The notes: a model not told the origin generated them from the letters alone. Shown: positions 1-13,261, counted from the stretch's first letter. The stretch: 64,000 nucleotides of DNA from Areca catechu (GCA_021397845.1 CM038039.1:7991731-8055730), one strand, 5' to 3'. A program made the numbers and translations.

Positions 1-1030
1 CACTTGAAACTTCTTTTCTTTGTTAAAAAAATAAAATGATGTAACATAGACAAGCTCCAAGTATTATAGTTCATGAACAATCCAGTTATGATATTGTTGT
101 TGGAAATTATAAACATGTAATTTCATATATAAATACATTTAGAACACATTTTTTAATTTATAATGTGTGGGAAATTGGGGCTGCTCATTCTTCAATTGTG
201 CCCAGAGTCCAATTATCAGAATTCCTTTTATACATAGTCTGAACAAAAGATGTAAACTATCAGCAAATGAAACTTATTGAGTGATATGTTCCTGATATAT
301 TTTAATAAAAAATATAAATAATAGGAGAAATTGGAAGAATATGGATGCCTCAAGGGGATCCGGACCTCCTATAAACCACTTTGAGGGCGTTAAACCTCCA
401 TTGGAAGCAATGTCTCTTCATTATCCTCTGAAGCAAGCTACAATCATTATTTATAGAACTTCTTAACATAATATGGAAGGAAAATAGAGACATGACACCA
501 TAAATAACCTACCCGAATCCCTTGATTAATGGAAATTCAAAATATATTAAAAAGGAAAACAGAGATTCGTATCAATGAGAATATCTATCGGTCCGGTATG
601 CAGAGACTAAATTTCCTAACAACGTTCTTGTGTCCCTCTCGACCTAAATAATCGATAAAACTACAGGCACTCTGGAATGGGGAAAAAAAGAGTCTGGAAG
701 AGGGGAGTCCCCTTTTCTATGTGATTTCTCGTACAAATCCACAATGAATTAAATGAATAAATTGAGACCCGTAAACTAGAAATATTGGAAATTTTACTTC
801 TTCATCTCGACTCACGATGCCGTTAAGGTGATAAAAAGGAAGAAATCCATATGAAGTGCTCATTCAAATGCATGAAAGAGTTTTGATTAAGATATATAAT
901 AGCCCATACAAGAACAAGGTAAACAATTTGAAGACTTTGAGCCATTCGAGCCTCGGATTACTTCAAAGAAATCTTCGAATCAAGACGACATACTAAATCC
1001 GCAGTTTCGAGTTGGGTCCAAGCTTCTTAC
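1..1030 (-). other. Unresolved stretch downstream of the F-box exon
   Basis: This is moderately AT-rich sequence immediately 3' (minus strand) of the F-box exon. The exon ends at a strong splice donor (GTAAGA reading leftward from 1030), so at least the first part is intron. I looked for a second coding exon continuing the F-box protein and could not find one with confidence. Either a long intron fills this space and the gene runs off the left edge, or short exons are hidden here. Confidence 0.4.
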
Positions 1031-1221
1031 TTGCAGACGAGAGAACAGTTGAGGAGATCGACGCAGTCGAGCTGCGAGAAGATCCGGGAAATGACATGGG
1101 CCGGGGCCCGGAGAGCCGGCGGAGGGGTGCCCTCGTCCTTCCCACTCTCCCTGACTCCGTCGGAAGCGAAGCTGGCGACGACCTCTTCCCGGCCATCTCC
1201 TCCGCCTTCCGACGGCCTCAT
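1031..1221 (-). CDS. F-box protein, first exon (partial gene)
   Basis: The minus-strand reading frame ends in a typical F-box core: VISRIFSQLDCVDLLNCSLV followed by C-K. It has the hydrophobic I/L positions and the conserved S-L-V-C ending that contact SKP1. F-box proteins are the substrate adaptors of SCF ubiquitin ligases, so the likely role is recruiting a target for ubiquitination in the nucleus or cytosol. The chosen start is the methionine at 1221, which gives a short acidic, glycine-rich leader; an upstream in-frame methionine at 1281 would add 20 basic residues. The exon stops after the first two bases of the lysine codon at a consensus donor (AA|GTAAGA, 1030-1029). The box is incomplete and the substrate-binding domain is not visible, so the subfamily cannot be named. 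The exon is GC-rich and contrasts sharply with the flanking AT-rich DNA, as monocot first exons often do. Confidence 0.7.
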
Positions 1222-1281
1222 GGCGAGCTCATGCGCCGGTGAATCACCTTCCCATGGGCGTCTTCTGTTTTTTTTCGACAA

Positions 1282-3735
1282 AATCCCATGGGTGTTTTAT
1301 CGGGTGCCATGGAAGGATCAATTGGAGTGCCAGGATGGATGGAATATTCGTCCATCTTTGGTGAAACGTAGGCGGATAGGTGGGTTTTTTTTAAAATATA
1401 GAATAATTTTATTAAACTATTTTAGTGAAAAATATAATTATTATCAATTTATAAAATGGTCAATATATTAATTTATAATCTTTATTATTTATAATTATCC
1501 AAAAATATAAAATTTAATTCAATTAATTAAATTTTATAAATTAATTATATATGGATGAATAATGAATTTATTTTTATATATTAATCATATAAATAATAAA
1601 TTAATTTATAATTTAATTTATATAGTTGATTAATTTTATAGAAATAGTTAACTATTAAAATAGCCCATATAAATTAAAAGTAGAAAACAATTATAATTAT
1701 TTACTTGTAATCATGAAAATTATGTATTAAAATTAAATAATTATTAATAAAATTTAATAGTATAAATAAAATAAATATATAAAAATAATGAGAAAATGAA
1801 TAAATATTAGAGTTTTATCAAAATTAATGAAGAATGATTTATCAATATAGAAACCTATTTATATAAAGCACTTCATCCCTCCTTCCAAATTTAAAAGGAT
1901 ACAAATTAGTGGATCAGGATGGATGCCAGTCTTTCGTTTTTTAATCTATTATTTCTAAGATTTTGTGAACCAAAATATAAGATCTAGCCCTTCTTTGCTT
2001 GTAAGATATAAAGACTAAAACATTGGATTGAGATTTGGACTTCTTTTTTAAACTCTCTACATGCCCATTACCTTGGTATTGGTGTTGCCATTGGTATATT
2101 CTACTTTGAGGTGGTGCTTTGATTGGGCCGAGCCGGTATTCCACAAGCAAAACTTCAGAATTGGACATTAAGATTCATTAGATAGATTCATAACTCAAAA
2201 TGGTCCTCCTGCTTCTTGGAGTGAAATATATATAATTTGGATTGATGAGTTTTTTCATTATGCAAGGTTCATTGAGAAGTCTAGATTTTCTAAGATATGT
2301 ATTTTACTAAATCGAGTGCTATACAACTTGGAATGCTTGTCATATCATCTGTCTTAAAGATGGAAAGTAATTATTGATCATCTTAGAATTTCTAATAATA
2401 TCACTTTTGATACTACCAAACATAGGATGTCGTAAGATTAATGATGGACGTTCAGTTTTGAGATGAACGATGTGGCAGCTATCCAGGGTTGCACAACCCT
2501 TAAAGCATAAAATATATACTACAATGGATCTCAATTTAGGTGCATTGATATCAAGTTAAGTTTATGTAGAATCCAAGATGAATGATATAACCACTATTCA
2601 GGGTTGCGCAGCCATCGAAAATGCAAAACATACACCGCAAGAGGTGTAGTGGATCTCAACTTGGGTGCATGGATATTATGTCAGCTTTGATGCATGAATT
2701 TTGATGCAGGCTCTCCAAGAGGCTATTAAGAACACCAATACACCAACACAAGTAAAAACCAAATTGGTTTAAACCATGTTATTCCTTGTCAAGAAACTGA
2801 TCTCAAACATTCTGGAGAGATTTGGATATAGCAGTGCCTTCTTTATTGCAAGGAGATATCTTGCTATCCTACTCATGCTATAGTACATAATTATCTTCCT
2901 TATATTATTGAAATATTTTTAATTTGCTATTATTGTGCTGTATTTGAAAACTAGAACAAGAGAATCCTGGTCGAAGTAGAGTGAGGGGTCCAATGACTTT
3001 TGGAACCAAGCTAATGACATTTTTATATATCGATAAGTTGATCGACATGCATTTAGCAACATCCTTGCATCGATTATAAATCAAGAAGTAGATGTTATAC
3101 ATACATACATGCATTTATACACACATGTACACACGAGTGCATCGATGTGATGATGTCCTCTTGAGATATGGCTCTTGAATAACTTTAGCATTAATATTAT
3201 TTTGAAAACAAGATCATTGAAACCTTAGCTGAAATCAGGTGAGGGCAGCAGTTGAATCCAGGTCATTAAGCTAGAAATTTGGTATTTACACACTAATGAG
3301 TCGATAAACAAATATCAAGAATACTTGTGCATTTGTTATAAGCCAAAAATAGATGTCACTGTATGTGGTCCTCTTTTGATGCGTTGCGCAAAATTTAAAA
3401 AAAAAAAAAAGAAAAAAAAAAGAAGTATATATAGAGTAACATCCTTTGAAATCATGGATCACTCATATATAAATATATTGGCCCATCTACTTTGGAAAGG
3501 CTCGTACATCTTTGTTTTGAACAACAAAAGGCTACTCTATCCAACAAAAAAATAAAAAAAAAACACAACACAACAACAAAAGACTTGCACATCTTATTAC
3601 AGTTCCGGAACGTTAATACCAATTAAAAAAAAAAAAAAAACATAGAAATTGAAGGCCGTAGGATGAAAATACTGTAGCAGGAGTCGAGCAACCTCGGTTG
3701 GGTAGGATAAACATTCTATGTCCTGCATCTAACCA
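1282..3735. other. AT-rich intergenic DNA, no gene seen
   Basis: Strongly AT-rich between about 1390 and 1860, then mixed sequence. Short open frames here look like chance. Near-homopolymer A runs occur around 3398-3421 and 3625-3640. The phrase 'gatgaatgatataaccactattcag', or close variants, occurs near 2465 and again near 2575 with similar following sequence (caaccc/cgcagcc, catacacc), a hint of a diverged local duplication. Upstream of the F-box exon (1282-1400) I see no confident TATA box. Confidence 0.5.
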
Positions 3736-3963
3736 CTATGGAGTTGGACATCCATCGTATATATATAGATCATTGTTTGGTTGGGGGGGAGCTCCTCCGG
3801 CAGCACCTTGCTCTAGAGCATATAGCTGCCTTATGACCTCTTCCTTTTTGGCTTTCAGGGCGTCAATTTTAGCGTCGATGTTCTGTAGCTTCCTCCTTAG
3901 CCTGTGTGGATCCGTGATCTTTTCCTTATCCTTTTTCTTTCCTTCGTTAGCCACCCCTTCCAT
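3736..3963 (-). CDS. Small charged coiled-coil protein, 75 residues, unknown function
   Basis: This is a minus-strand frame with a lysine/glutamate-rich head (residues 1-18), a heptad-like segment at about residues 20-51 (motif PHRLRRKLQNIDAKIDALKA continuing with K-K-E-E), and a Gly/Pro/Gln tail ending near a tyrosine. The regular spacing of I/L with charged residues argues for a coiled coil of about 32 residues rather than chance. There is no signal peptide or membrane segment. A TATA-like box lies about 365 bp upstream (4327-4334), and a possible intron donor near 4245 would place an untranslated first exon there. I do not recognise the family. The placement resembles the short helical part of plant G-protein gamma subunits, but the conserved C-terminal part of those is absent, so I do not assign it. 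Confidence 0.45.
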   Translation of the reverse strand: MEGVANEGKKKDKEKITDPHRLRRKLQNIDAKIDALKAKKEEVIRQLYALEQGAAGGAPPQPNNDLYIYDGCPTP

Positions 3964-4326
3964 CTCTCTATCATAAAAGCAAAGCTCAATCTTATCAGTC
4001 CAAATTCAAATGCTTCCTGTTTATTTTAAAAATTCTCAAGCCTTTTATCTCGTTTCATATATGAATACATTCATCTTAATATTGGTCATCTACCAAGAAA
4101 ACAAGATAGCAAAGAATAAAAAATCACAGCCACGACCACCACAATTACATGGGAGAATTTATCTTCCATATATATATATTTTTTTGGGTGACCATGTCAC
4201 AAGGATGATATAATTTGACTTAACAAAGGGAGGTGCAGGTACGTACTGACCTTTCTCTTCTCAAGAGGACTTTCTAACTTATATATCTTCGATATGAGGT
4301 TGGAGGCCAACTCCAAGATCTCCACG

Positions 4327-4334
4327 TATTTATA
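4327..4334 (-). promoter_or_regulatory. Candidate TATA box for the 3736-3963 frame
   Basis: The minus strand reads TATAAATA here. It lies upstream of the small coiled-coil frame with a purine-rich leader and a possible splice donor (AAAG|GTCAGT) around 4245 in between. Support is position and sequence only. Confidence 0.3.
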
Positions 4335-4339
4335 GGTAA

Positions 4340-6535
4340 AGCGAAGAGAACCTTCTTTCCAAGTTCGGACGTCCAACTCTTGCATATGGGGACGCAAATG
4401 AACCTTTCGGCGAGAAATAAGCATGCCCACAAGCAATGGGAAGTGGATTTGCTTAAGATCCGGAGATCTGTAACTTATTAATGGTTGGAAGCTAATGACT
4501 AATTGAACGTACGGATCGAATCCACTTCCACGGCGATGCAACTTGTGATGAATTCTGTGTTTATGAACTCAGTTATATCTGTTGAAATGGTCATGCTTCC
4601 CATGAAACTTGTCCATATCACGCTGCGCTTCTCTTGGATCTAATTGAAGCCTCTCTCTCTCTCTCTCCAGTCTCAAGTTTGGGACCAATCGATGCGCATC
4701 GACTCATTCACGATGAACTCGTGTTGCCACAAGTGGTGCACCTCATACTTGGAATCTATCACATCATTACATATTATATATCTAGATTCTAACACTTAGA
4801 AATTAATGCACTATCGAAGATAAAAACCTAAAATATTTGGTTGCTGGACAGAGGAGTATGACTATTGGATCAAGTCTTTTTTGCCACACCATTCATAAGT
4901 CGACGGGAGCCAGACAAGTGCCTGCTGCAACTTCAGGCACTTGTGATGGAGCAAATCCAGCTCTTTTATCAATCATGTTGCTCCAATAGATGCACGCGCG
5001 TCATGATATGAACAAAATGCATGCTTTTTGACCCATTCCTGGAAGCTAAGCCATTGTAATTTCACTCGGGATTTTCGACAAACAGATGTCGAGCACAAAT
5101 GCAACCTGGAGCTCCAGCATAAGATGCATAGCAATGACCTCTCACACAAGACTGCAGCATTTTGACGGCTACCAACTAGTTGATCAGTCTTTACTTATAG
5201 TACATGTTTTTGTTTCGTTCACGGCTACCATGGATTTGTGGAACCCATGACATGATTGGTTCGATAATGTTCATGCTTCTTTCTCCGTGGATATTGGATT
5301 CTCGTGCAGGAGAATAAATCATGCAGCAGATTGGACTGCATCCCATGCGACCAATCACACAGGAGTTATCTTGTGGGATCCCACCCAAGTCTTCCTTCTT
5401 CCCTTATGAAAATTTTGCGTAGATGTACTTACATACATCATCCATAGTTTATACATTTGGGGGTACCTTTTATGCGGAAGAATAATTCACCTCCATTGGC
5501 ATGGTCAACCGATCATGCACTCGTTACTTTAAAATTCATATAAATCGATGAAATAAAAAATATATATATTTTAATAAATCAAATAATTTTATTTTTTAAA
5601 AAATATATATTTAAAAAGTTAAAAAATAATGTTAAGGTGGTGGTCAGGTTTAGTCTCACCTTCCAAGATACGATAATTTCATTAAATTCAAAAATTTTTC
5701 TGATCCAACCAACAATATTATTTATTTTTTGATAAAAATATATAATTAAAATAATAATAATAATCTAATAATTTTTGATGATCAAGTAAAATAAAATAAA
5801 ATTTATCTATATTAATATATGGAATTGAAAGTCTTTGATAATAATTATAAAATAACATCTCCGGGATAAATATATGAAGCATGTAGTGTATATATATATA
5901 TATATATATACAATTTTTTCCAGGTTACTCTATCATTGAAACTGCCATTAAAATTATCGGATTATAACTAATAACACCACCAGCCCTAATAAAAAAATTG
6001 GAGTCGTCTCAAATTAAATAAAAAAAAAACTGTATATATCTCTCTCTCTCGAACGCGCTGCCATAAAAAAATATTTTAATCTTTTTTTCAAAGAAAAAAA
6101 ATGATAAGCAAACACATTTTTTCAATAACACGTACTCGCCTTTCATCGCATTCGGCACCACTCAAAAGTCAAAGTCCGCGCATGCGAGCGCACATCACGA
6201 ATAAATGGGAGTGTATTCATAACCCCGGAAAAAAAATAATAAGCCTTCCTGATGCCGTTCCCTGCATGCCACATTGTCGCCAGCTATTATTGAATCCCTT
6301 CAGAGATTAGACGGTGATCGATAACTGGCATCCAACGATCAGACGGCTAATACGTGATATACGACGATCGACCTCACCAAAACGATGCGATGAATCTATA
6401 CTCGCGCATGATAAAATGAAAGCATATACGGAGGAAACCGATCCCAGCGGTCCGAAAAAGAGGATCGCACTACTTCGACGGATGCAATTTATTGAGAAGC
6501 CAACATCTCTGGTACGAGAAATTCAAGCACGAGAA
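4340..6535. other. Intergenic DNA upstream of VDAC, with simple repeats
   Basis: No convincing gene. There is a CT run at about 4653-4668, a (TA)n microsatellite at about 5888-5911, and AT-rich DNA at 5520-5990. From about 6100 the base composition rises as the VDAC promoter is approached. Open frames at 6101-6550 have no recognisable motif and are judged accidental. Confidence 0.5.
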
Positions 6536-6590
6536 TTAGGGTTTTTTTAATTCGGCCCTTCCGTTCCACGCCGCCACCGTTATATAATTA
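6536..6590 (+). promoter_or_regulatory. VDAC core promoter: telo-box and TATA box
   Basis: TTAGGGTTT at 6536-6544 is the plant telo-box (AAACCCTAA on the other strand), common in promoters of highly expressed housekeeping genes. TATATAATTA at 6581-6590 lies 98 bp before the start codon, which suggests transcription begins near 6610-6620 in the CT-rich leader. The assignment rests on motif and spacing; no start site has been measured. Confidence 0.6.
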
Positions 6591-6687
6591 TCCCAATCTC
6601 TCTCGACAAGGAACGGCCTTCTTCTCCCTTCTCTGCCTCACCCTTCTTTGGAATTATTCCGGTTCGTGTGATCTCGACTGAGGGAAG

Positions 6688-9600
6688 ATGGGTCCGGGTC
6701 TCTATTCCGAAATCGGCAAGAAGGCTAGAGGTTTATTTTTTTCCCCTAATTTTCTCTGTTGTTGTGGATGATTATTTGGGTTTATCTTTGATTTTGAGCG
6801 ATTTTCTTGATTTCCCCTGTAGATCTTCTCTACAAGGACTACCTCACGGACCAGAAGTTCACCGTCACGACCTACACGTCTAATGGAGTGGTGAGCAATT
6901 TATTTTCTTGTTTCCTTTTCGTGTCAAACTTGATCTGGAATTTACTCTGTGAGGGTTTGCGTACACGTTGCAAAATTACCGTTCCTGCCATATCAACGTA
7001 TTTTGCAGATTTTTTACGGATTTATTCTGTTCTTTTTTGGCGGATCTTCGTATTCCCCCCCCCCCCCCCCCCCATCCCGAGTGTTATGCGATTTATAAAA
7101 TCTTTAGAAAGGCAAAAGCGTGAGCAAATAAGCGAGGAAACAGATCGGTGAAGAAATATATAGATCTTTTTATATAACTATAGTTACTAGTTTTTTTATC
7201 CTTCGTTTTCTAGCAGTATTTATGCTATTAAGATGTAGTTACATTCTTCTGAGTGAGATTTAGAGGTAAAAGAGTCTGTGCTAGGATATATTTGGGGAAA
7301 TGCATGTCTTTAGATTTTGGAACCTGTGGTTTCAACTATCTGCAATAAATGCTCTCAGTTGGTTGGAATTCATTTTTGTCTTTCTATATTTTCGGTTAAC
7401 TGGTAACATGATTCCTGTTAAGATGGCTCTCTCTGTGCACACAATTTATGGTTTTGTACTGTATGTTTGTGACTAAATTAAAATAAGTTGCCAAAAAAAT
7501 TTAGGGAGAGGATTGTACCTAAATCTGTGGGTGGACTTGACATGTTATTGAATCACACATTCTATTGAAAATTCAAGAAGTTGAATGGTTACATGGTTAA
7601 ATAAATAATCATTTGTGTTTGACTCTCTTGTAATCCACACACATGTTTAACTGTTGATATCTCACTTGCAATATCTGAAGAGTCACTTGACAGCATGCAA
7701 CACCATATTTGAGACCAACATAGAAGAATAGTTGGTTTAAAATCCAAAACTTTTCAAACATAAGTCAAACCCAGTTAGGTTGCAGCAAATCAGTGACAAA
7801 ATATGCACAAATATATTAATCTTAATCTTGGAACAGGATGTAACACACACTTGATGAGGTGAGGTTGATCACCCAAACAAATTCTTGACTTAAAGAATAC
7901 TTGTATACCTGAAAATGGATTAAGTATCACAAAGATTTTCTCCCTTCAGACATGTATATGTGTCTCGTTGTGATAGGAAAATCCATCAAGACATGGAAAT
8001 CTACCGTATGATCTGTATAGATTTTTCACCAAAACAATGAAATTAGTTAAATGATATCACATTTAGTCAGTGCTTATTGATCTATTACAAACTAAAGTTT
8101 ATGACAGACGTAGATTCACAAGAACATAATTGACCTTATGCATGCTAATGTTGTGCATCACATGCTTTGGTTCACAATTATATTCAACGGGGAAGATAAT
8201 AATCCCATCAATTTATCAATTGGAGAAATAGGAAGGTATAGGGGAAAGGAAAGTAATGAAATGAGGAAGCATGATAATTTAGCAAGCCAATTGTGCACTC
8301 CATGAGAAGATTAGATCTCATCTTGTCAGGATGGATAACCAGAGTGCATCTGCGAAGGGAGTTCATCAATTTCCACAGTTAGTAGGTCGGTCTAATTAAG
8401 CACACAGCACTATATTGGCATCCATATTACATATGTTTCTGCTATTAAAAGGCCAGTAATGAAGAAATACCATACAATCCCATCAAAAGCTATTATGGAC
8501 TGACTAATCTTAGCAGAGATATTAGCTAAGGCATAATTATTAATATCCAGTGGCATGAACTTGTGGTTCTTTGGGCTAGCCATGAGTGCTAGATTTAAGT
8601 TTCTATCACCTCTGTCTCCTTTCACTGTGGCATAAGCTTTACAAAACCATGTCAAAAAGGTATTTAGTGCATCCCTAGTTTACAGCGACAAGCACTGCAT
8701 GTTCGTGATTAGTTAAAGCCATGCATCCCGATATGTTGCCTCATTGTAGTGAAGCAAGTTCCTGTAACTTTGAATTGCTTTTGATGCCCTTCTTTTTTTG
8801 GTGGTTTGGTTTTATATTCAATATCATTTTGTTGAACAGTTTTCTTGTATTATCATTCCTGCACATGAGTTCACTCACTTTTTGTGGGTTGCTAGCTGCT
8901 GAGTTACCTTGGATATGCTCTTGATGACCGAGGAAACTGCATTTGTCTTGATTGGTATATAAATTTCTTGTTATAAGCTGTGAATGAATATTCTTTTTTA
9001 TTTTTTGCATTGTTATGTTTTCACGAGTTCACATACTAGTTACTGGCTGTCAGTTTTTATCTGGTTCTATTTGCCTGACTGCTCAGTTATGTATTGATGT
9101 TTATTTTTTAATGTTTTTTCTCCTGATTTTTATTGTAAAAAATGGAATTTGGTAAGAAGTATGGCGGATCTGACATGGTGTTTTGGTGTTCATCTATGTG
9201 GAGAATTTTATAATTGTTTAACCATTTGGCTGGCTAAATTCAAGTATTTTAACCTATGTATATCCTAGTATGTTTTCATGCATTTTCAATTATCTTGACA
9301 TATCTTCAGTTTTATACATTAGGCATTTGCAATCCAAATCTTGATATTCAAAAGGCTACCTATATCTTAGTTTGTTGATCATAACTCTAGGAAAGCACAT
9401 TTCTGGTGTCAGCAAGGACAATCCAGCTTTTAACTTAGCCTGAAGACACATGGAAATGTTACTGTTATTGCCCATGAAAGGGAGTGAAACTGGTGTTCAA
9501 ATATATGAATAGAAATAGGGAACCATGGGAGTCAATTTCTGAGTTCAGTTTGCACAGTGTTTCATTTTAAGATTTCACAATCACATTGCTTGCAACCAGT

Positions 9601-11361
9601 TTTTTATTTGGCATAAGATGCATCTTTTATGTATTACCCAGCAAAATCCCTATGTTATGACATCCCATATCCTATTCTGGAAGCCTTAATGGAACACATG
9701 AAATGCAAAGCGAAATAGTAGTTTCATTTTTTTCTGGTTTATTTTTTTTAAAAAATGTGATTATTGATTTTCTGTGGAATTTGGTTTTTAAATGGAACAC
9801 CTGAAATGCAAAGCGAATTAGTAGTTTCATTTTTTTCTGGTTTATTTTTTTTAAAAAAATGTGATTATTGATCTTCTGTGGAATTTGGTTTTTCTCTGCT
9901 TTTTATTGATGCTTGTTCATTTCTGACTGTTGTTTCTACTTCTTTTGTGCTACTTCTGTTTTTGTGTAATTTTAATTTCGCTGTGTAATGGGAACTTGTT
10001 TATCTGTGGTTTTCACAAATGGTTCTGTATTGCATTGCAGGCAATTACAGCTTCGGGTACAAAGAAGAACGAGTTTATTTTTGGTGAGATTCAGTCTCAG
10101 CTGAAGAACAAGAATATCACAGTTGACGTGAAAGCAAACTCAGATTCAAATGTGAGACTTATTTGTTGTCGTTCTTCATGAATTTACTCAGCTAATATGT
10201 TTCTTCTCAGGCAGTATGTTTTCTTATTTTTTGTGCTTGGGTATGTTGTACTATGTTACATTGTTTATTACCATTTGTTGAGATGTACACAAAAAACTTA
10301 CATTACTAAAAAAAAAAAAAAAAAACTTAGCTGATATTGAATGTAATGGAAAGTAATGATCATTGAAACAAATCACATATTCCTACTGAAACCGCTGAAG
10401 TCATTTCACATGACGATATGTATATGCAACTTGGTATTATCCATATGATATGACGCTATGCAGATTGGAGGCACTTACCGCTGTTTCTGGTTTTTGCCAG
10501 CTGTTAACAACTGTTACAGTTGATGAACTTGCTACGCCTGGATTGAAGACAATATTCAGCTTTGTTGTCCCAGATCAGAGATCTGGAAAGGTACAGGAAC
10601 CTACACGTTTTGCCAACTTTGGATAATCCTTGTTCAATTAAAAGATTTTTGGAGTGATGTTTTTCTGTTCTTGGTGGGGTTGTAGGTTGAACTTCAATAC
10701 TTGCATGATTATGCTGGAGTCAATGCAGGTATTGGATTGACTGCCAATCCCATTGTCAACCTTTCTGGTGTTGTTGGAACTAAAGGTCTCTCTGTTGGTG
10801 CTGATGTATCATTTGACACTGCAAGTGGGAACTTCACCAAATACAATGCTGGATTGAGTGTCACCGATGCAGATCTTATTGCTGCCCTGACTTTGTAAGT
10901 TACTTCTTAAGAAAGGATTGCCATTTATATTGAGAAATTTGTTTGAGGACGGTGAGAACAGAATATGCCGAGTGGAACAAGCTCTCTGAATTAATATGTG
11001 TTTGGTTGTGTACTGTGATATATTGACTTTAAAAAAAAAAAAAAAACTGTTCAGGAACAACAAGGGAGACAGCCTGACTGCTTCCTATTACCACTTGGTG
11101 GACCCACTGTCAAACACGGCTGTTGGGGCAGAGATCACCCACAGCTTTTCAAGTAACGAGAACACCCTCACTTTCGGGACGCAGCATGCGCTAGACCCTC
11201 TGACTCTGGTGAAGGCACGCTTCAACAATTATGGCAAGGCCAGTGCCCTCATCCAGCATGAGTGGAGGCCTAAATCATTTTTCACCATTTCTGGAGAAGT
11301 TGATACCAAGGCCATTGAAAAGAGCTCAAAGGTTGGACTATCCTTGGTGCTCAGGCCATGA
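6688..11361 (+). CDS. VDAC: Mitochondrial outer-membrane porin (VDAC), six exons, complete
   Basis: Exons are 6688-6730, 6823-6890, 10041-10151, 10501-10590, 10686-10894 and 11055-11361. All introns are GT-AG, the phases agree, and the total is 828 nt (275 residues plus stop), the usual VDAC length. VDAC forms the 19-strand beta barrel through which ATP, ADP and other metabolites cross the mitochondrial outer membrane. The protein starts MGPGLYSEIGKKARDLLYKD, the plant VDAC N-terminal helix. It continues with alternating strands such as KFTVTTYTSNG, GLKTIFSFVVPDQRSGK, VELQYLHDYAGVNAGIGL and GAEITHSFSSNENTLTFGTQ, and ends SSKVGLSLVLRP, the beta-signal-like C-terminus. No stop or frameshift is present. 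Intron 2 is unusually long (3150 bp) and contains a C19 tract and a 103-bp tandem duplication. Isoform number cannot be assigned. Confidence 0.96.
7055..7073. repeat. C19 homopolymer in VDAC intron 2
   Basis: Nineteen consecutive C residues lie 165 bp into intron 2 of VDAC. Such runs are length-unstable and are often miscalled in assemblies. Confidence 0.9.
9688..9893. repeat. 103-bp tandem duplication in VDAC intron 2
   Basis: Two nearly identical units start at 9688 and 9791, each opening with aatggaacac and containing a pyrimidine tract followed by a gtgattattgat segment. They differ at only a few positions, so the duplication is recent. The array ends about 150 bp before the exon 3 acceptor, and its T-rich stretches may add to the polypyrimidine character of the intron. 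Confidence 0.9.
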
Positions 11362-13054
11362 TGATAAAGTTTTGGACACCATGAATGTACTTCCATTTCG
11401 GGTGTGGTGGAATGGAATAAGTTGAACAAGGACCGATGCTCCAAATTGTCATGGTGGCCTCCTTTTGAGACTCTTGGAGTACTTGTTTTGTTAACAGAGC
11501 TTGTTTTGATACCTGTCCTGTACGAATAATTTCTTGTTCAGTGACTTGGGTACAAGTTGAGTTACTGTCTCATGCATTTTTTTCCCTTCCTTTACCCAGT
11601 GATTTGAACTGGCTCTGAGCAAAGATTAATATGAATTGTGTTCTTGCTAATGGTTGTTTTGTGCCTGCATTGTTGTTTAAAAAAGGAAAATTGCATAAGA
11701 AATATTTGACTGCCCTCCTTGGTAGCTTTGTTGCTTCTTAACTCCTTGGTGGCTATGTTGCTTCTTAACTGTGGTTGTTTGGTTGATGGCAGGTGTTTGT
11801 GCATTTGTGCGGAGAGTACTTATTGTATAAGTTTAACGCAGCTTATGAAGATCTGGTTGATAGCTATTTCGTGGATCTAAAATTGCTACATGGTTGTTAG
11901 GGGTTTTGGTATGCCTAGGAGTTTCTGTTTTGTGGTATATTAAGGAATATTTTAATCCGGTGCTTCTTCCTTAGGTGAAGGCATTTCGGGTATGTTGTAA
12001 AGTGCCATTCTTTCTCCTGCATGGTTTGAGCCTTTCAGAGCAAGGAAACTCTCTCCCCCCCTCTCCGAGACTTGGTGTGCTTCTCTGCATTGTCTTTTTT
12101 TATTTTTCCTTCTCAGCTGTAGGTAAATGCATTGTCTATCTTCTTCTTCCTTCTTAGCTGTAAGCATGTTTCTCGTAGTAAATGCTTTTCTGGAAGAGGT
12201 TCCTCTTTGCTTAGCTTGGTTGATTCTGGATAAGCATGGTCCATCCTCGTCTCTAGCTGGAGTGGTAGAAGAAGTGGAAAAAACGTGGCTTGTGAATGTG
12301 TTTTTTTTTTTTTTAAGCTCATACCATCAGTCATCGATCAAATTAAACGCTTTTTTTTTTTTTTTTGTGTTTCTTGCACTGTAGGGAGGAATTCCGCCGA
12401 TTTGGCTTAAAGAAGATTTGTTGCAATGTACCTCTATAGGAACCAACAATAGAAACGGTTGCACTTAGTTCGTTGAGGCCAGCATTCGCTTCCTCAGTTT
12501 GTAACGGCTTCCCGAGGAGGCATTAGAATAACGGTTCCATTTCCTGCATGGGATTCTCGCAGCCATCAATTTCGCATGCATTAGATCAGTTTACAATTAA
12601 GGTAAACTACGTCATTTTTTAAAATTTTAATTAACTGTGTCCGGCGTACGATTGTAAGAGCGCAGGTTAAGTCACTTCCATCTATTCCGTATGATTCTCC
12701 ATCTATTCATGGAAGTACAGGTTCTTCCCAGCTACTGAATTATATATACATCACTTGCTAAAAAAGTTGTTCTTCCTATTAGTATTAGATATTAGCCACT
12801 CGTTGCCTCTAATATGTTGCAACATTTACGTTCTTGATGTTTGTTTCAATTACAGGCGATTTTAAATTTTCCAAATTTTATCGTTTTGCTGCTGTGTTAA
12901 ACCTATACTTCCCGAATTCAATCGAAAGTCTCATCGCCAAATCCTCGAACAAACACCAAAAGACACTGGTATTTGCTTATTATCCGGCATAATAAATAGT
13001 TCACAGAACCTAGAATTTGAAGTCTATTAAAAGTTTTTAAACGTACCTTAAAAT
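11362..13054. other. VDAC 3' UTR and intergenic space between convergent genes
   Basis: The first 200 bp or so after the VDAC stop are probably 3' UTR. Downstream there are long T runs (12300-12315, 12349-12366) and no coding signal. A CT-rich stretch around 12040-12140 gives short frames on both strands that I regard as accidental. Confidence 0.5.
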
Positions 13055-13075
13055 GAGAGAGAGAGAGAGAGAGAG
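13055..13075. repeat. (GA)n microsatellite near the HIR 3' end
   Basis: About ten GA units, roughly 190 bp beyond the HIR stop codon and probably in or just past its 3' UTR. Confidence 0.9.
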
Positions 13076-13261
13076 ATTCATCGAGCGTGGATGATGGAAT
13101 TCTGTAGTACTATTCAATATAACACACAAGTTCCACACTTCTGAATCATTACACACATATAACAAACTGAAAAGTTTAACAAAATTATACACATTTTGAA
13201 ATGAAACCAGAACCAAAGTCCTCCACAACATACCTACATAATGCATTAAAACATTGGATTT

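Noticed and set aside
5191..5388. 65-codon minus-strand frame
   Set aside because: It has no motif, no promoter or splice context, and no compositional signal of coding DNA.
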